DNA of 64,000 nucleotides from Gavia stellata (GCF_030936135.1 NC_082595.1:10950430-11014429), one strand, 5' to 3'; counted from the first letter of the stretch, positions 27,901-38,737 are shown. The notes: a model not told the origin generated them from the letters alone. Numbers and translations: made by a program.

Positions 27901-30860
27901 CTTTTTCTTTAAAACAATTCTTATTTTAGACATGAACTCAAGTTAAAAAAAAATACGTTTACTACCATCACAACTTTAATCATGAATGTTCTGTTACTCA
28001 ATGTATTGTCATAGATGATTGCTTACGAATATTTTTCAACACAGGCTAAGTGAGGCCAAAGGATCGGTATTTATTCTACTCATTTGAGTATTCTGTGTGT
28101 GTACCAGAGGACTAACTTTGTATCTTAGACTTTTATCTAGTTTCATCCGTCATTGATTCCCTTCTCCCACCTATTAGTTTTAAGGGTGCTAGAAAAACAG
28201 CACTCAAAGTACTGTAAATAAACACACATTCTAACATACCTGGTAAACACTCAAAAAAAGGCATTAAAACAATGCCAAGAAGAAAGAGCATTAAAGTTAG
28301 TTAGAGATAGCGCCTATGTCCATATATGCAAACCTAGAAGCATGATGGAGTGTCCATTACATCATTTGCTACAAAAACCCCAGTAATCTAAGTGTAGCTA
28401 TGATAAGAGCACAGCTTTTTGTCCAGTATTACTTCCATCTCTAAGAAATGATGCCTCAAGACTCATCAGGAAAAAGAAAACCCAAACAGATGAAAGCATG
28501 AGATCTTGCTGAGATCTCCTCAGATAACCAATCTGCTAACATGGTAATTGTGTATTGTACTTTTACACTTCATGGACTTTTTTTTTTAATTTTGTAAGAC
28601 TTAGGTGCTCCAAAAAAAGTTACTGTCTTCTTGCCCTAATAATCAAAATACACACACTAAGAAGAACAATACTATACATTATGCTTCTTACACAAGACTT
28701 ATTAGAGAAAAATTTCCATCATTAAGGAAATTGATAAAGTAAAGGAGTACATATTTATGCCAGTTATCGGGGAAAGGAGCATCAGTTGAATTCCACCCCC
28801 CAGGAACACTTAGGAGCTCTAAAAAGTCTGGTTATAAGAAAGCATAAAATTAGTTCTGTAGTTACAAACGCGACGATACTATTGCATATATAGTTTACAA
28901 AATTGAAACCACAGAACCTCAGTTGTCCTACAAGGGAAGAGAAGTTCTTTTAATCAAAAGAAAAACAAACACTATGTGTTTTTCTAAGTTGAGTGGCCTG
29001 TTGGAAAAACAAGCCCAGGCTGCACGTTAGAAGCGATCATTTTTATTTATGTTTATTTTTATGTAGGCAATGTAAAAATAAAGGCTGCAAAAGGTTAGTC
29101 GTATTAACAAAGAGACCTAGACTACGCGCTCCTTTCTAGGGGAAAGGCATTCCCTTATGCCAAGATCATGCATCCGTTTAATCCCACCCTCCCCCTTTCT
29201 TTCCCCCGGCCTTTTCTTCGGCCTGTGGGGACTTGCGCCCATCCAGAGGGGCTCGCTCCAGCTTTAGGAGGCACTATGTGAGAAGCTCTGGCCCAATCCT
29301 CTTCCGGTAGGAAATCATCTGACACCAGTGGAGCCTGTTTGGAGAACAGGAAAGTAGATAGGCTTCATCTGACCACTACAGCAGAACTGCTAAACGCTCC
29401 TACGGTCTCACTGCTCAGCGTAGTAACGCAAGACAGCATTCTAGCAATTAACTCGCTAAAACCGAGTACCAGGCTCTGCGGGCGTACCCAGTGTTCCTCG
29501 GGGTGGGGCTGGGGGGTGGCGAGGAAGGCGGAGGGGAGCAGCTCAGCCTGCAACAGCGGGGCCAGCCAGGCTACTACAGCACACAAAACCGGGGGCAGGA
29601 GTTTCCCACCGAGCGCATCTTCCAGCCAGCGCCTCCAGCACGCAGCCAGGTCTGCTCTGCTTCCGGCTGGGCGCATCACTTCCCACCCTCGCCCGAGAAC
29701 ATCCATCACCCCTCGCCAAGTATTTTCAAATCACCTTCTTAATATATTATACGCGTTACGGTTTAAGGCGGAAAAAAAAAAAAAAGAAAGAAAAGAAAAG
29801 AAAAAGCATCCAACCTTTTTCTGCTTCACCGCCCCCCGCCGGGTCCGCATAACACGGCTGATAACGAAGTGGGTATTTCCCCCCGCCCCCGGTGCACAGG
29901 GAGCAGATGCCGCCCCTGCCCGCCGCCCGCCGCCGGCACCGGGTCGCCAACACAAAGGCTCAAAAGCAAAATAAATACACGCCCGCGGCCGCCGGCGGCA
30001 GAGCGCCGAGCCGAGCCCGCCCCGGCACCAAACCCATCCCTCCCGCCCCGGGAGCGGCGGCAAGATGTCAGGTTACAGCCGAAAAGCGATTTACCGGGCT
30101 CGAAGTCAGGAATGCGCGCCTGGTATTCCGCTCCGACCCTCATTCCTACATCTGCAACGCAAAGGGGGGAGAGAAATTAACGGCTGGGGTGTCCCCGGGC
30201 GGGCGCCGTCCCAGGCTACCGCCGTGTGGCGGGCGGGCGGGCGGGCTGGCGGACGCGCCGCCCGGGAGCCCCCGCCGCCTCGCCGCGGCCGTGCGGAATA
30301 AGCCACCTCCCCCCCCGCCACCCCGCCCGTCGCCGCCGCCGCCGCCGCGGATTAAGCCCCGACGACCGCCGAGGAGGGGGCCGGAGGGGGGGAAGGGGGA
30401 GTTTATTTCAGCGGAACAATGGGGACGGCGGCGGCGGCTCCCGGGAGACACTCCCCATCGTTAAGCACCGCGGGGCCGCCCGGCAGCCGCGGGGCCGCGC
30501 CGCGCGCTCCCGCGCGCCGCCCCCCCACGCGGCCGCGGCCCGGCCCGCCGCAGTACAGGCGCGCGGCGGCGGCGTAACGGCGGCGGCAGCGCCCGCGCCG
30601 CCGCGACACCGGCGCGGGGAAGGGGGAGGCGGCTCGGCTCGGCGCCCCTCCCGCCGCCTCCGCCACCCCCCCACCTCCCCGCTGGCGGGGCGGCCCGGGG
30701 CCGGCCCCAGGCTCGCACCGTGCTCGTCGCCACTGTCGCCGCCGCCGCTCTCCGGCTCCGAGTAGTGCCCGTTGGAGGGGCTGCTGCTCTTGGTGCCGTT
30801 GGGGGCTGCCCGGCTCTTGCCCCCCAGGAGCTCCGCTCCCTTCTCCATCATACCCGGCAT
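6565..30860 (-). CDS. RCOR3: RCOR3 (REST corepressor 3, CoREST3), complete 12-exon coding region
   Basis: CoREST-family scaffold expected to bind LSD1/KDM1A and HDAC1/2 in nuclear corepressor complexes. Coding exons, in transcript order, are 30719-30860, 30095-30151, 24126-24203, 22493-22545, 20599-20760, 20117-20241, 18523-18601, 15568-15786, 13817-13894, 12969-13026, 7340-7581 and 6565-6909. They sum to 1638 nt, or 545 residues plus stop. All junctions are GT-AG and all phases join. Approximate domains are ELM2 about 52-135, SANT1 about 137-188 ([11 protein letters not shown]), an LSD1-binding linker and coiled coil about 272-325, SANT2 about 337-388 ([11 protein letters not shown]) and a proline-rich tail 432-545. 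I call it RCOR3 rather than RCOR1 or RCOR2 from its MPGMMEKG start, the [18 protein letters not shown] linker and the long tail ending [14 protein letters not shown]. The start ATG is the family start. The promoter is a CpG island. The gene is divergent from KCNH1, as in mammals. Confidence 0.96.
7310..7339 (-). other. RCOR3: alternative exon 11 donor with in-frame stop
   Basis: Reading past the weak exon 11 donor adds seven residues, VCFVYQK, and then a TAA at 7316-7318. The base after the stop begins a near-consensus donor, GTAAGC (7310-7315 on the plus strand). Use of this donor, or retention of the 430-nt intron, would give a 438-residue protein with both SANT domains but without the proline-rich tail. 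This is what the sequence shows; actual use is inference. Confidence 0.45.
7340..7581 (-). CDS. RCOR3: RCOR3 coding exon 11
   Basis: A 242-nt exon with acceptor CCTTCCAG. It reads [20 protein letters not shown] then [15 protein letters not shown], the rest of SANT2, followed by the acidic and serine-rich [14 protein letters not shown] and KSTDEEDE. The donor used to reach exon 12 is poor (GAG|GTGTGTTTT). A consensus donor lies 24 nt further on, after an in-frame stop (see 7310-7339). Confidence 0.95.
7582..12968 (-). other. RCOR3: RCOR3 intron 10, no further gene seen
   Basis: A 5.4-kb AT-rich intron. It holds a short tandem duplication of AATATAGTGGTTTCAAG around 12313-12345 and scattered A/T runs. 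I recognise no transposon or RNA gene in it. Confidence 0.7.
12969..13026 (-). CDS. RCOR3: RCOR3 coding exon 10
   Basis: A 58-nt exon with acceptor TTTTAATAG and donor CAAG|GTATGT. It reads [19 protein letters not shown], the first helix of SANT2, the DNA/nucleosome-contacting SANT domain in CoREST. Confidence 0.95.
13817..13894 (-). CDS. RCOR3: RCOR3 coding exon 9
   Basis: A 78-nt, phase 0-0 exon reading [20 protein letters not shown] then EFKPPE, the second half of the linker helix that packs against the LSD1 tower in the family. The acceptor is the uncommon AAG type (GACCAAG); the donor is GAG|GTAAAT. Confidence 0.94.
15568..15786 (-). CDS. RCOR3: RCOR3 coding exon 8
   Basis: A 219-nt, phase 0-0 exon encoding residues 233-305. 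It contains [20 protein letters not shown], then [16 protein letters not shown] and [17 protein letters not shown]. This is the linker segment that in CoREST proteins contacts LSD1 and begins the coiled coil. The acceptor is weak (TTAAAG after an interrupted pyrimidine tract) and the donor is CAG|GTACCA. Since 219 is divisible by three, skipping would keep the frame. Confidence 0.95.
17615..17712 (+). repeat. ancient MIR/L2-like fragment
   Basis: The stretch AGGTCACTGCAAAGCTGAGA followed by an AACGGAATCTGAACC-like block and a pyrimidine-rich tail resembles the conserved 'aaggtcac...ggaatctgaacc' core of ancient tetrapod MIR/L2-type interspersed repeats. It is diverged, so the family call is tentative. 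Confidence 0.35.
18523..18601 (-). CDS. RCOR3: RCOR3 coding exon 7
   Basis: A 79-nt exon with acceptor CCTCAG and donor GAG|GTAACA. It encodes the acidic then basic linker [18 protein letters not shown] followed by PKKEAKKE, between SANT1 and the LSD1-binding segment. The Ser codon is split with exon 6. Confidence 0.95.
20117..20241 (-). CDS. RCOR3: RCOR3 coding exon 6
   Basis: A 125-nt exon with acceptor CTTCTAG and donor ACAG|GTAAGT. It reads [20 protein letters not shown], the end of SANT1, then the basic stretch [16 protein letters not shown]. The intron before it is only 357 nt. Confidence 0.96.
20599..20760 (-). CDS. RCOR3: RCOR3 coding exon 5
   Basis: A 162-nt, phase 0-0 exon encoding residues 111-164. 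It runs from [20 protein letters not shown] through [15 protein letters not shown] to FHRIQQM, the end of ELM2 and most of SANT1. The acceptor is the less common AAG type (TTTTCAAAG) after a pyrimidine tract; the donor is ATG|GTAAAG. Confidence 0.96.
22252..22376 (-). other. candidate alternative (poison) exon in RCOR3 intron 4
   Basis: On the minus strand a good acceptor (polypyrimidine tract ending TTTCTCTTCAG) is followed 125 nt later by a fair donor (TTTG|GTATGTTT). Joined to exon 4 in phase 0 it adds 38 residues, starting [18 protein letters not shown], and then hits a TGA at 22260-22262. The length is not a multiple of three. If used it would yield an ELM2-only truncated protein or a transcript degraded by nonsense-mediated decay. 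I do not recognise the peptide. An open run of this length is not rare by chance, so the splice signals are the main evidence. Confidence 0.3.
22493..22545 (-). CDS. RCOR3: RCOR3 coding exon 4
   Basis: A 53-nt exon with acceptor TTACAG and a consensus donor CAG|GTAAGT. It reads [17 protein letters not shown], continuing the ELM2 domain. It ends in phase 0. A candidate unannotated exon begins only 116 nt downstream (see 22252-22376). Confidence 0.95.
24126..24203 (-). CDS. RCOR3: RCOR3 coding exon 3
   Basis: A 78-nt exon with acceptor CTTACAG and donor AAGT|GTAAGT. It reads [20 protein letters not shown] then IPDAK, the core of the ELM2 domain that recruits HDAC1/2 in CoREST proteins. It is preceded by a 5.9-kb intron. 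Confidence 0.95.
24204..30094 (-). other. RCOR3: RCOR3 intron 2, largest intron
   Basis: A 5.9-kb intron. It includes a 20-base A-run at about 25931-25950 followed by A/C-rich simple sequence, a duplicated TAAAGTTGGCAT pair near 24462-24490, and an A/G simple patch at about 29771-29805. The GC content rises sharply from about 29480 into the promoter island. Short open frames here look random. Confidence 0.65.
30095..30151 (-). CDS. RCOR3: RCOR3 coding exon 2
   Basis: A 57-nt exon with acceptor TTGCAG and donor CCCG|GTAAAT. It reads [18 protein letters not shown], the start of the ELM2 domain. It is still within the CpG island, 567 nt from exon 1. The split codon with exon 1 restores the conserved EHDVGMRVG. 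Confidence 0.95.
30719..30860 (-). CDS. RCOR3: RCOR3 coding exon 1
   Basis: Encodes residues 1-47 and the first base of codon 48. It begins [12 protein letters not shown] and ends HYSEPES...SGDEH, the acidic N-terminus typical of RCOR3. The donor reads CACG|GTGCGAG, which is weak after the GT. The middle of the exon (Ser/Gly/Asn-rich) is slightly shorter than the human protein as I recall it. The initiation context has G at -3. Confidence 0.95.
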
Positions 30861-31650
30861 GTCAGGCCTTGGGGGAGGGGAGCGGGGGAGAGCGGCGGCA
30901 GCGCGGGCTGCCGAGGGGGGGAAGTTAATACGGAGCCGCCATGTTGCCCCCTCCCCACCCCCCCCTCGGGCCGCCGCGGCGCCGGCACCTCCTCCCCCCT
31001 CACACCGCCCCCCCTCCCCCGGCGCCGCGCAGCCCCCGGGAATCCCTCCGCGCCGGCCCGGCCGGATCTAGCCGAGGGGGCGGGGATACCGGCAGAGCTT
31101 CGGAGGCGCGGCGGAAGGATTCCGCCCGCCCCGACGTCGGGGGGCCTCGCCGCCCCTCCGCGGGGCTCCCCCGGCGGGCGGGGGCGGAGGGGAGAGGGGA
31201 CTATTTCCCCCGGCGGCGCAGGGATCCCGGCGGGGAGGGGTGGTGCGGTGCGGCTGCTGGTGGCGCTACGGCCCGCGGTGAGGGGCCGCTGCGGCCGCAG
31301 CCAGGGGGCTGCGTGGGAGAGGAGGGCGCGCGGGTGGGGGGCCCGGCTGTGGGGCAGCGTCCGGGTGAGGCCGGGGCGGCGGAGGAAGGCCTGAGAGGAG
31401 CGGCCGCCGGCGGGGCCGGAGGGCGGTCACCGTGGGGGTGGGACTGGGGCTGGGCCCGGGCCCCGCCTGTGAAAGCCGGTGCCGGCGGTGGCCGGGGGCC
31501 GGCGCGGTCTGCAGCCTCCTCCGTTGGGCAGCGCTGCCGGCGGGGCTGCCTTCGTAGCCACAGCTTTTGGGAACCGGGGTCAAATCGGGTTGAGGGGATT
31601 GAGGGCACGGCGAAGCCGGCAGCAGAAACGGGCAGCATGGCAGGTAGTTC

Positions 31651-34057
31651 CAGGTGCCGTGAAGCCTGTGTGAAATGGTGCTGATTTTTCTTTCTAAATG
31701 CGCAAAAGAATTTATTTATTTATTTATTTAACGTCATTCCAGTGTGTTACCAAGTGCTCAGGTGCCACCATCCAGTTCGTGTCAAAATATCCAGGTCGTA
31801 AGAGGAGGAAAAAAAAAAAGGCTGAGACTGGCTCCAGATAGAGGCTGAATTACAGTATGGTAACAGTCTTGGTACTTAATCTGGACATGCGTTAGTCTGG
31901 TTTGTTTCTCTGCAAATGCATTTAATGTTGTGGCTATACTTTATGTGTTAAAGGTATTTTTAATGATGCAGTGATAACTTGGCAGTCTGATTGCCTGATG
32001 TGGGGAAAAAAGTATAAACAACTGTTAAAGTTACGTTTGCTATATATTGTAGTCAAGGCTTATGTTCCAACTAAGACAGTCTGACACAATCCACTATACT
32101 TGGTCGCATCTCAGCCATTCTTCCCAAACTTTGTCCAGGCGGCCGTCTGCCCCAAGTTGGTTGGTTGATTGATTGAAGAGTGCTAGCTAGAATGGTACAG
32201 TGGCTTTCTTACAGTGAGATTAAGGAAAGAGGACTACTTGTGTCCCTCCTTGTGACTACTAAGTGTCCCTAGTGCTTTACAGTAGGATTGTAACATGAGG
32301 TAGTTTGTTGTGTTTGCAGGGCGCTGTTGTTTGATACTTGTCTTGAAATCAGCCCAATATGGTAAAGTTCTACATTTTTGAAAAATCTCTGATTTACATG
32401 TGCTTCCTAGAATATGGTGGAAAAATATTGTCAAGATTCTTCCTGCTCTGGGAATATTTTACTCTTTGAAGAACTGTTTTTGTGAAAGCTTTTGGCAGCT
32501 GACCATCAAAAGTGGGAGAAAACAAGCTCTGACTCCTCTATGCTTGCTCTTATCTCTCTCCAAGAGTTGGAAAAAAAGACTAGTAAGGAGAGTGTAGAAG
32601 CAAAGGTGGTTGACTACCTGCAAGTGCCTCAACAATCGAGGAAAAAGAAGCTGTAATGCAATCTCACATTTTAATGTACACAAAAGAATTCACATAAGAG
32701 AAAGCACTCACAAATACCAGAACCACCGGAAAATCTTCAACCAACATTTGCACTTTTTAGATGCAAAATCAATAAGAAAACTTGCAGGAAATTAGGCTTT
32801 GTTATTTTAGTTCTCATAAAACAGTACTTGAGGCTTTTTAGCTTTATTTTCGAAGGATGTGAGGTTTGGGCATACGTGCAGCATTATGGCTGCATATATC
32901 TGTCAGTTCTCTTAACTGGTAAAGCCACTGGAAATTTTAATAAGCTATTACAGCTTTCAGGAGTGCTAAGTTGTTAAGGTGCTAAGTGTTGTGAAGGTAA
33001 TCACCTGAAAGGAAGAAAGATTCCTTGTCAGTAAGACTGGGAGGAGAATTGTCTTAAGAGCTTGCCCCTTTTTGTTTCTGGTATTTGCGTGGCTACTGTT
33101 AAAACTGCATTTCAGAGGATACATTAAAAAAGCACATGTTCACTAAGTCAAGCACTTAAATAATAGCAAATGCGTGTAGTGAGTTTTTTTTCCCCATGCA
33201 ATCTCAAAGTTAGCTTGCCTTGGAATATGCCTTCTCTTGTATGGAAATCTTCCTTTTTTAATTTTTTTTTTTCTTTTTTTCCCTCTCCATAATTCTTCTG
33301 TCATATTCAGTATCTGGGTGCTCCTGGATTAAATGTTGTATGCTAAAGTAAACTGTATGTGAGATTGGTCCTGCATTTGTTGTAGACACTACATATGAGG
33401 AACTGGCTTAGACTAATATTACCACGTATATCCTTATTCTTAATCTTTCTTTCTAAACGTAAGCCGTAGAGGACAGCAATGTAACCAATGCATGCAGAAG
33501 GTATGACTTGGGCCAGTCTAAAGAGTCTTTTCATGAGCCTGCAAGTTTTTCATTCTTGGAGGTTATGCATTTCTTCTTAAAACTTACTTCCCAGAGTCAT
33601 AGTTTGGGGGGGAAAGGTTGTGTTTGGGCAGGAGAGGAGGGATTGCTGGACTGCAAAGTGGATTGCAACAGAGAGGAAAGGAATTAAGGAATGGAGAGGT
33701 TGCAAACAAGGAAGGTGAAGCAGTTCTTGCTTCTAACGGTTGCTAGAATGTTTCAGTAGAAATAGATGCTCAAAGGGAAACAGCTTTTGCTATCCATGAA
33801 TTAACTGAGCTTCAAACCCACATGGCTTCTGAGGTTGCTCCACGCAGGTTTGAGGCCTCTTGCAATCATTTTTGTTGGAGCAGGTTCTTGGAATTCACTG
33901 CTTAAAATCAGGCTTTTAGACTGTGGACTCCTGCAATTCATTATTATTACCTTGCAGTGGCGGATAATGATAGTAGTGAGCTCTGGGAAAGCAAAGACTG
34001 TTTATTCAGAAGAAAATAATTTCTTAAAATGCTAAATGGTTTCACATGCCTACATTT
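31651..34057. other. RCOR3-KCNH1 intergenic DNA, left part
   Basis: AT-rich sequence with a (TTTA)5 tract at about 31711-31731 and T-runs near 33255-33285. Short open frames have no recognisable domain. No gene or transposon identified. Confidence 0.6.
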
Positions 34058-34555
34058 CTGTAGAATCTTTTAGACTGGAAAAGATTCTTAAGATCATTGA
34101 GTCCAACTGTTAACCTAACACTGCCAAGTCCATCACTAAACCATGTCCCTAAGTGCCACATCCACACGTCTTTCAAATACCTCCAGGAATGGTGACTCAA
34201 CCACTTCCCTGGGCAGCCTGTTCCAATGCTTGACAACCCTTTCAGGGAAGAAATTTTTCCTTCTATCCAATCTGAACCTCCCCTGGCACAACCTGAGGCT
34301 GTTTCCTCTCATCCTGTCACTTGTTACCTGGGAAGAGAGACCAACACCCACCTGGCTACAACTGCCTTTCAGGTAGTTGTAGAGAGCGATAAGGTCTCCC
34401 CTGAGCCTCCTTTTCTCCAGGCTAAACAACACCAGTTCCCTCAGCTGTTCCTCATGGGACTTGTTCTCTAGATCCTTCACCAGCTTCATTGCTCTTCTTT
34501 GGACGTGCTCCAGCACCTCGATATCTTTCTTGTACGTTATGTCCATCTCGCCTAA
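34058..34555 (-). mobile_element. CR1 LINE fragment, 3' part, minus strand
   Basis: The minus strand encodes a readable remnant of the CR1 reverse-transcriptase ORF C-terminus ([20 protein letters not shown], then [36 protein letters not shown] and [11 protein letters not shown]) followed by the short 3' UTR. This arrangement is the classic 5'-truncated CR1 of bird genomes. The frame is open for about 136 codons, so the copy is fairly young, but it lacks the catalytic domains and cannot move by itself. Confidence 0.93.
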
Positions 34556-37500
34556 GAGATGTCTAGCTCATGAAGAGTACTGCAGATCACATGCTTGGCA
34601 TTTTTGTTTTATGGTGACAGTTCTACTCTTTCAGGTTTTTTTGGAAAGAGCATTTTGACAGTTCCCTGGCTTGGGAATGTCCTTTATACCATTTAAAATC
34701 TGTGTCTTTTTAGATCTTTTTAGAAGCAGGTCACATTAATTTGTGATGCTTCTTCAGAAAAATCACGAATGTATAACACGTGTTGTGTGAAACACAGAGA
34801 AAATGGGATGACCGTGAGGGTGAGATTTATTAGTTCTTTCAGACTGGTGGTTGTTGCTCTGTTCATGCAATGTTCTCAAATTTTTGCAAAGACTCCATGG
34901 TGTAGTGGAACCAGTGGAAGATGATGGAAGCCATGGGGTTTCTACAGCTCTGGAAAATCAGGCCATCGATCTCAATCTGGGCACTTACGACTATTTCTGA
35001 GTTCTAGTATTAATGTTTTATTGAGGCAGAAATCAGTAAAAATTTGTTCTATAACTGGTCAGTGAAATGCAACAGTAAAACATTCGCTAACTGACTTGCT
35101 GCTGTTAATATCCCCCAGCTGAGATTTGAGATTTTTTTTTTGTTTGCTTTATTTTTGTAGTGCTGTCTTCCAGTTATAGGCTTCAAGAGCTATCTGCTCT
35201 CCAAATCTGGATGGAATTTAGTTAGCACTACAGAGTATAGACTGTCTGTATAAGGACAGTCAGTAACTTATTCTTGGGAAATGGAGAAAATCATGTTGCA
35301 GTTTCTTTGAGAAGTCTGATGACTTCAGCAGTTGTAAATGCTTTTCTGTATTTAAATACCTGCCACCAGCTGATCATATGATACTCTTCTGAAACTTTTG
35401 CCAAAATTTGAGACTTCGGCTGTGGGTGTTAGCGGTTGATATGTTGAATGAAGCTGGGAATGTTAGGACTTGGCACTCTGTTAAAAATAGTATTTTGAAA
35501 TGGTTTGTTGCACTGTAGGAAGGCTTATCGAAGAACTAGCGTAATGGGTTAGTACTAACATCCATCTTGTTCAGTACTTTGATCCTGGCAGTTACGAACA
35601 GCAAAGTCTACAGAGGAACTTACTTTGGGGCAGATGCCATAATCTCCGTTCTCTCTTGGCAAGAAGCCTATTCTTGGTCTTCTAAGACGACTTGTTGAAG
35701 CTCTGAAGTGTAAAGCTTAGTATCTTTTGGGGAAAAAAAAAATGTAATTTCAGTTCCTCTAGATGTGTTATGAAAATATCTGTTCCACCTTTAAGTATTT
35801 GTAGATTCTTGTTTCAGTGACTTTCTATAGCAGTGAGTTCCACTGACACTGTATGATGGGGTTTTTTTTCCTTTTAAAGGAAAAATGAAAAATTTTCCAA
35901 ATACCCTCTTTTTCTTGACAGGAGGAACAGGTGTTCCTGATCAGCCCTTTCAGTCTCATTATTTCATTTCTCTACAGATAACCTAAATATCAGGTAAGCT
36001 GTACCGTTTACAGAAAGTAAAGACAGTTCTGTGTCCAGTTGATTATCCTGACACACTGTGGGAAAAGCCTGAGTTTAGCTGGCTTAATCTTATGTTACCT
36101 AACTCAGGACAATAGGTCTTTTCACAAAGTCAGTTTACAGACATCATTTATATTTTTCCATACTCTCTTCAAAGTAAATTTTGGTAACAGATAGCAGTAT
36201 GTCTTTGAATCAGAACACTGGCATTTGGTATTGTCAGTGAAGATTCTCAGTCCGTGTATGAATAGCTCGTGTATGTGGTTGAAATGGCAGCATCTCTGTA
36301 CAAATAATATGGGTTTAGGCCAGTTGTTTCTCACAGGAAAAAAAAAAAGTCATTGTAATTGTTTTGGTAAGCTAGTGTGCTTTTACTTTGCCCTGTCTTG
36401 CTTTTGCATACAGTTACCTGAACTACTTTTCACAGGACTGTTGAGTGAAAAGCAGATCTCACCTAACTGATACTTAAACCTGTTGGACTTCCGTAAGAAA
36501 TGTAATTTTACTTCTCTTGCATGGCATCTGGATTTTTTGTGGGGTTTTTTGTTTGCTTAGTTTTTGGGTTTTATTTAAATGCAAAGCAAAACAAGTGCTT
36601 TGATTTCATGCATTTAGTGAAATGTGCGCTAAACCCATGCTTTATTCTTTCTTGTCAGGTTGTCCGTTGCTGTTGTACCTGAAGAGGTGACCATTTGCTG
36701 TGAGTTAATGATGTTTATGCTCCCTCCTATTTTTTTCTCCCCTTTTCCTTCTTTGAAGTAACATTACAACAGGAACATACTGTGCAAGATTTTCTCCTTG
36801 CAGTTAACAATAACAAACACTCATTTCCTTGAGAGAAATGTCCTTTAACACATATCAGAGTAAAAAAAAATTATGCTCTGGTATGTTACTATGTTATGAG
36901 CCTAATCCTGAAAAAGAGATAACCTTGCCCCAAACAGCTTACTGTTTAATGAGGATCCATTCAGTGTCTGTAACCAACATTAGGAAAACCAAGGGAGAAT
37001 AAGGGAAGCATCAGTAATATGTTAATGTGAACAAACCGGATAAAATTACTGTAATCCTGTACTACCCATCCATTTAAGATGCAGTGTCATTGTAGGGGTA
37101 ATCTTGAGGGATTTGAAAGAACCAAAGGTAGTAGTGTTAAGAACTTCATTTGAGGAAAATGACGTATCTTTGCATGTGAAAAAAAAGTATAGAGAGTGGT
37201 GTAGTAACAAGTAGTGGCAGCTTGTTTTGCTGTATGTCTTGGGCCTTGGACTGTAATAACATTTCATGCTACAGCATACTGGCACCTCCTGCTAAATTTT
37301 GTTCTCCATATCTTATCCTACCTGGCTTCTTGTGGTTTAAGGGCAGGGGGTGGGGAGCATAAAGTGGAAAATAACACTGACTCTGTATGACCAAATGAAG
37401 GTTCCTGAGGTATTAACACGAGTTTGTATTTTTGTTTTCCATCTCATGGTTTCTATAGAAAAGTATACACTATTTCTTAGAAATCCCAGTGTTACGGAGC

Positions 37501-37603
37501 TATGCTGGATTTTGGAGGTCAGTGTGGCTGGACTGTGTAGGTACCAAAGCATTATTGCTATTCAAGTATCATATCTTTTCCTACTGTAACTATTGTTTGG
37601 CTG
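34556..37603. other. intergenic DNA, no gene recognised
   Basis: AT-rich sequence with short A and T runs. It has no coding exon with recognisable similarity, no clear repeat family and no structured RNA that I can see. Confidence 0.55.
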
Positions 37604-38737
37604 TGTATTGGGTCTGGCTGGATGCCAGGTGCCCACCAAAGCTGCTCTATCAATCCCCTTCTTAGCTGGACAGGGGAGAGAAAATAGAATGGAAGGCTCG
37701 TGGGTCAAGATAAGGACAGGGAGAGATCATTCAGCGATTACTGTCAGGCACAAAACAGACTTGACTTGGGGAAATGAGTATATTTTATTACCAGTCAAAT
37801 CAGAGTAGGATAATGAGAAATAAACCCAAATCTTAAAACACCTTCCCCCCCACCGCCCTTCTTCCTGGGCTTAACTTCGCTGCCGAGTTCTCTACTTCCT
37901 CCCGGCCAGCCGTGCATGAGGATGAGGAATGGGGGTTGTGGTCAGTTCATCACATGGTGTTTCTGCTGCTTCTTCCTCCTCAGGGGGGGGACTCCTCACA
38001 CTCTTCCCCTGCTCCAGCATGGGGTCCCTCCCATGGGAGATAGTCCTCCATGAACTTCTCCAATGTGAGTCCTTCCCATGGGCTACAGTTCTTCATGAAC
38101 TGCTCCAGCGTGGGTCCCTTCCATGGGGCACAGCCCTTCAGGAACAGACTGTTACAGCGTGGGTCTTCTGGGGGGTCACAAGTCCTGCCAGCAAACCTGC
38201 TTCAGTGTGGGCTTCTCTCCCCACGGGTCCACGGGTCCTGCCAGGACCTTGCTCCAGCGTGGGCTTCCCACGGGGTCACAGCCTCCTTCGGGCATCCACC
38301 TGCTCCGGCGTGGGGTCCTCCACAGGCTGCAGGTGGATATCTGCTCCACTGTGGACCTCCATGGGCTGCAGGGGCACAGCCTGCCTCACCACGGTCTTCA
38401 CCACGGGCTGCAGGGGAATCTCTGCTCAGGCGCCTGGAGCACCTGCTCCCCCTCCTTCTTCACTGACCTTGGTGTCTGCAGAGTTGTTCCTCTTACATAT
38501 TCTCACTCGTCTCTTCAGCTGCAGTTGCGCAAGTTTTTTTTTCCCCCCTTCTTAAATCTCTTATCCCAGAAGTGCTACCACCATCGCTGATTGGCTCAGC
38601 CTTGGCCAGCGTCGGGTCCATCTTAGAGCCACCTGGCATTGGCTCTATCAGACATAGGGGAAGCTTCTAGCAGCTTCTCACAGAAGCCACCCTGCAGCCC
38701 CCCTGCTACCAAAACCTTGCCACGCAAACCCAATACA
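37604..38737 (-). mobile_element. solo ERV LTR (ERVL-like) with 5-bp target duplication
   Basis: A 1134-bp element starting TGTATTGGGT and ending ACCCAATACA, so it has TG...CA ends within a 10-bp inverted repeat. It is flanked by a perfect GGCTG duplication (37599-37603 and 38738-38742). Five-base duplications fit class III (ERVL-type) integration. Minus orientation is suggested by a CCAAT motif near 38586-38596, an AT-rich TATA-like stretch near 38550, and AATAAA at 37784-37789, all on the minus strand. There is no gag/pol/env and no second LTR, so this is a solo LTR left by recombination. The ERVL assignment rests on duplication length and on memory of similar bird repeats. Confidence 0.85.
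38011..38360. repeat. tandem ~48-bp repeats inside the LTR
   Basis: Eight diverged units, each with a GCTCCAGCGTGGG-like core. The cores begin near 38011, 38058, 38102, 38149, 38201, 38251, 38302 and 38343, giving a period of about 45-51 bp. The open frames across it (Leu/Pro/Trp-rich repeats) are by-products of the array, not a gene. Confidence 0.8.

Larger units (their letters stand above)
29850..31650 (-). promoter_or_regulatory. RCOR3: RCOR3 CpG-island promoter
   Basis: Very GC- and CpG-rich DNA spanning RCOR3 exons 1 and 2, intron 1 and about 800 bp upstream of the start codon. It ends abruptly in AT-rich DNA near 31680. No clear TATA box is seen, as expected of an island promoter, and the transcription start cannot be fixed. 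Long open frames on both strands are composition artefacts. Confidence 0.85.

Noticed and set aside
29339-31684. Several 100-250 residue frames around the RCOR3 promoter
   Set aside because: Same composition artefact. Only the spliced minus-strand exons 30719-30860 and 30095-30151 carry conserved protein sequence.
34136-34546. 136-residue minus-strand frame as a host gene
   Set aside because: It is the C-terminal remnant of a CR1 reverse-transcriptase ORF, part of a truncated LINE.
37929-38590. Overlapping frames of 138-208 residues with repeated Leu-rich motifs
   Set aside because: They are translations of the tandem repeats within the solo LTR, open in all three frames because of the array.
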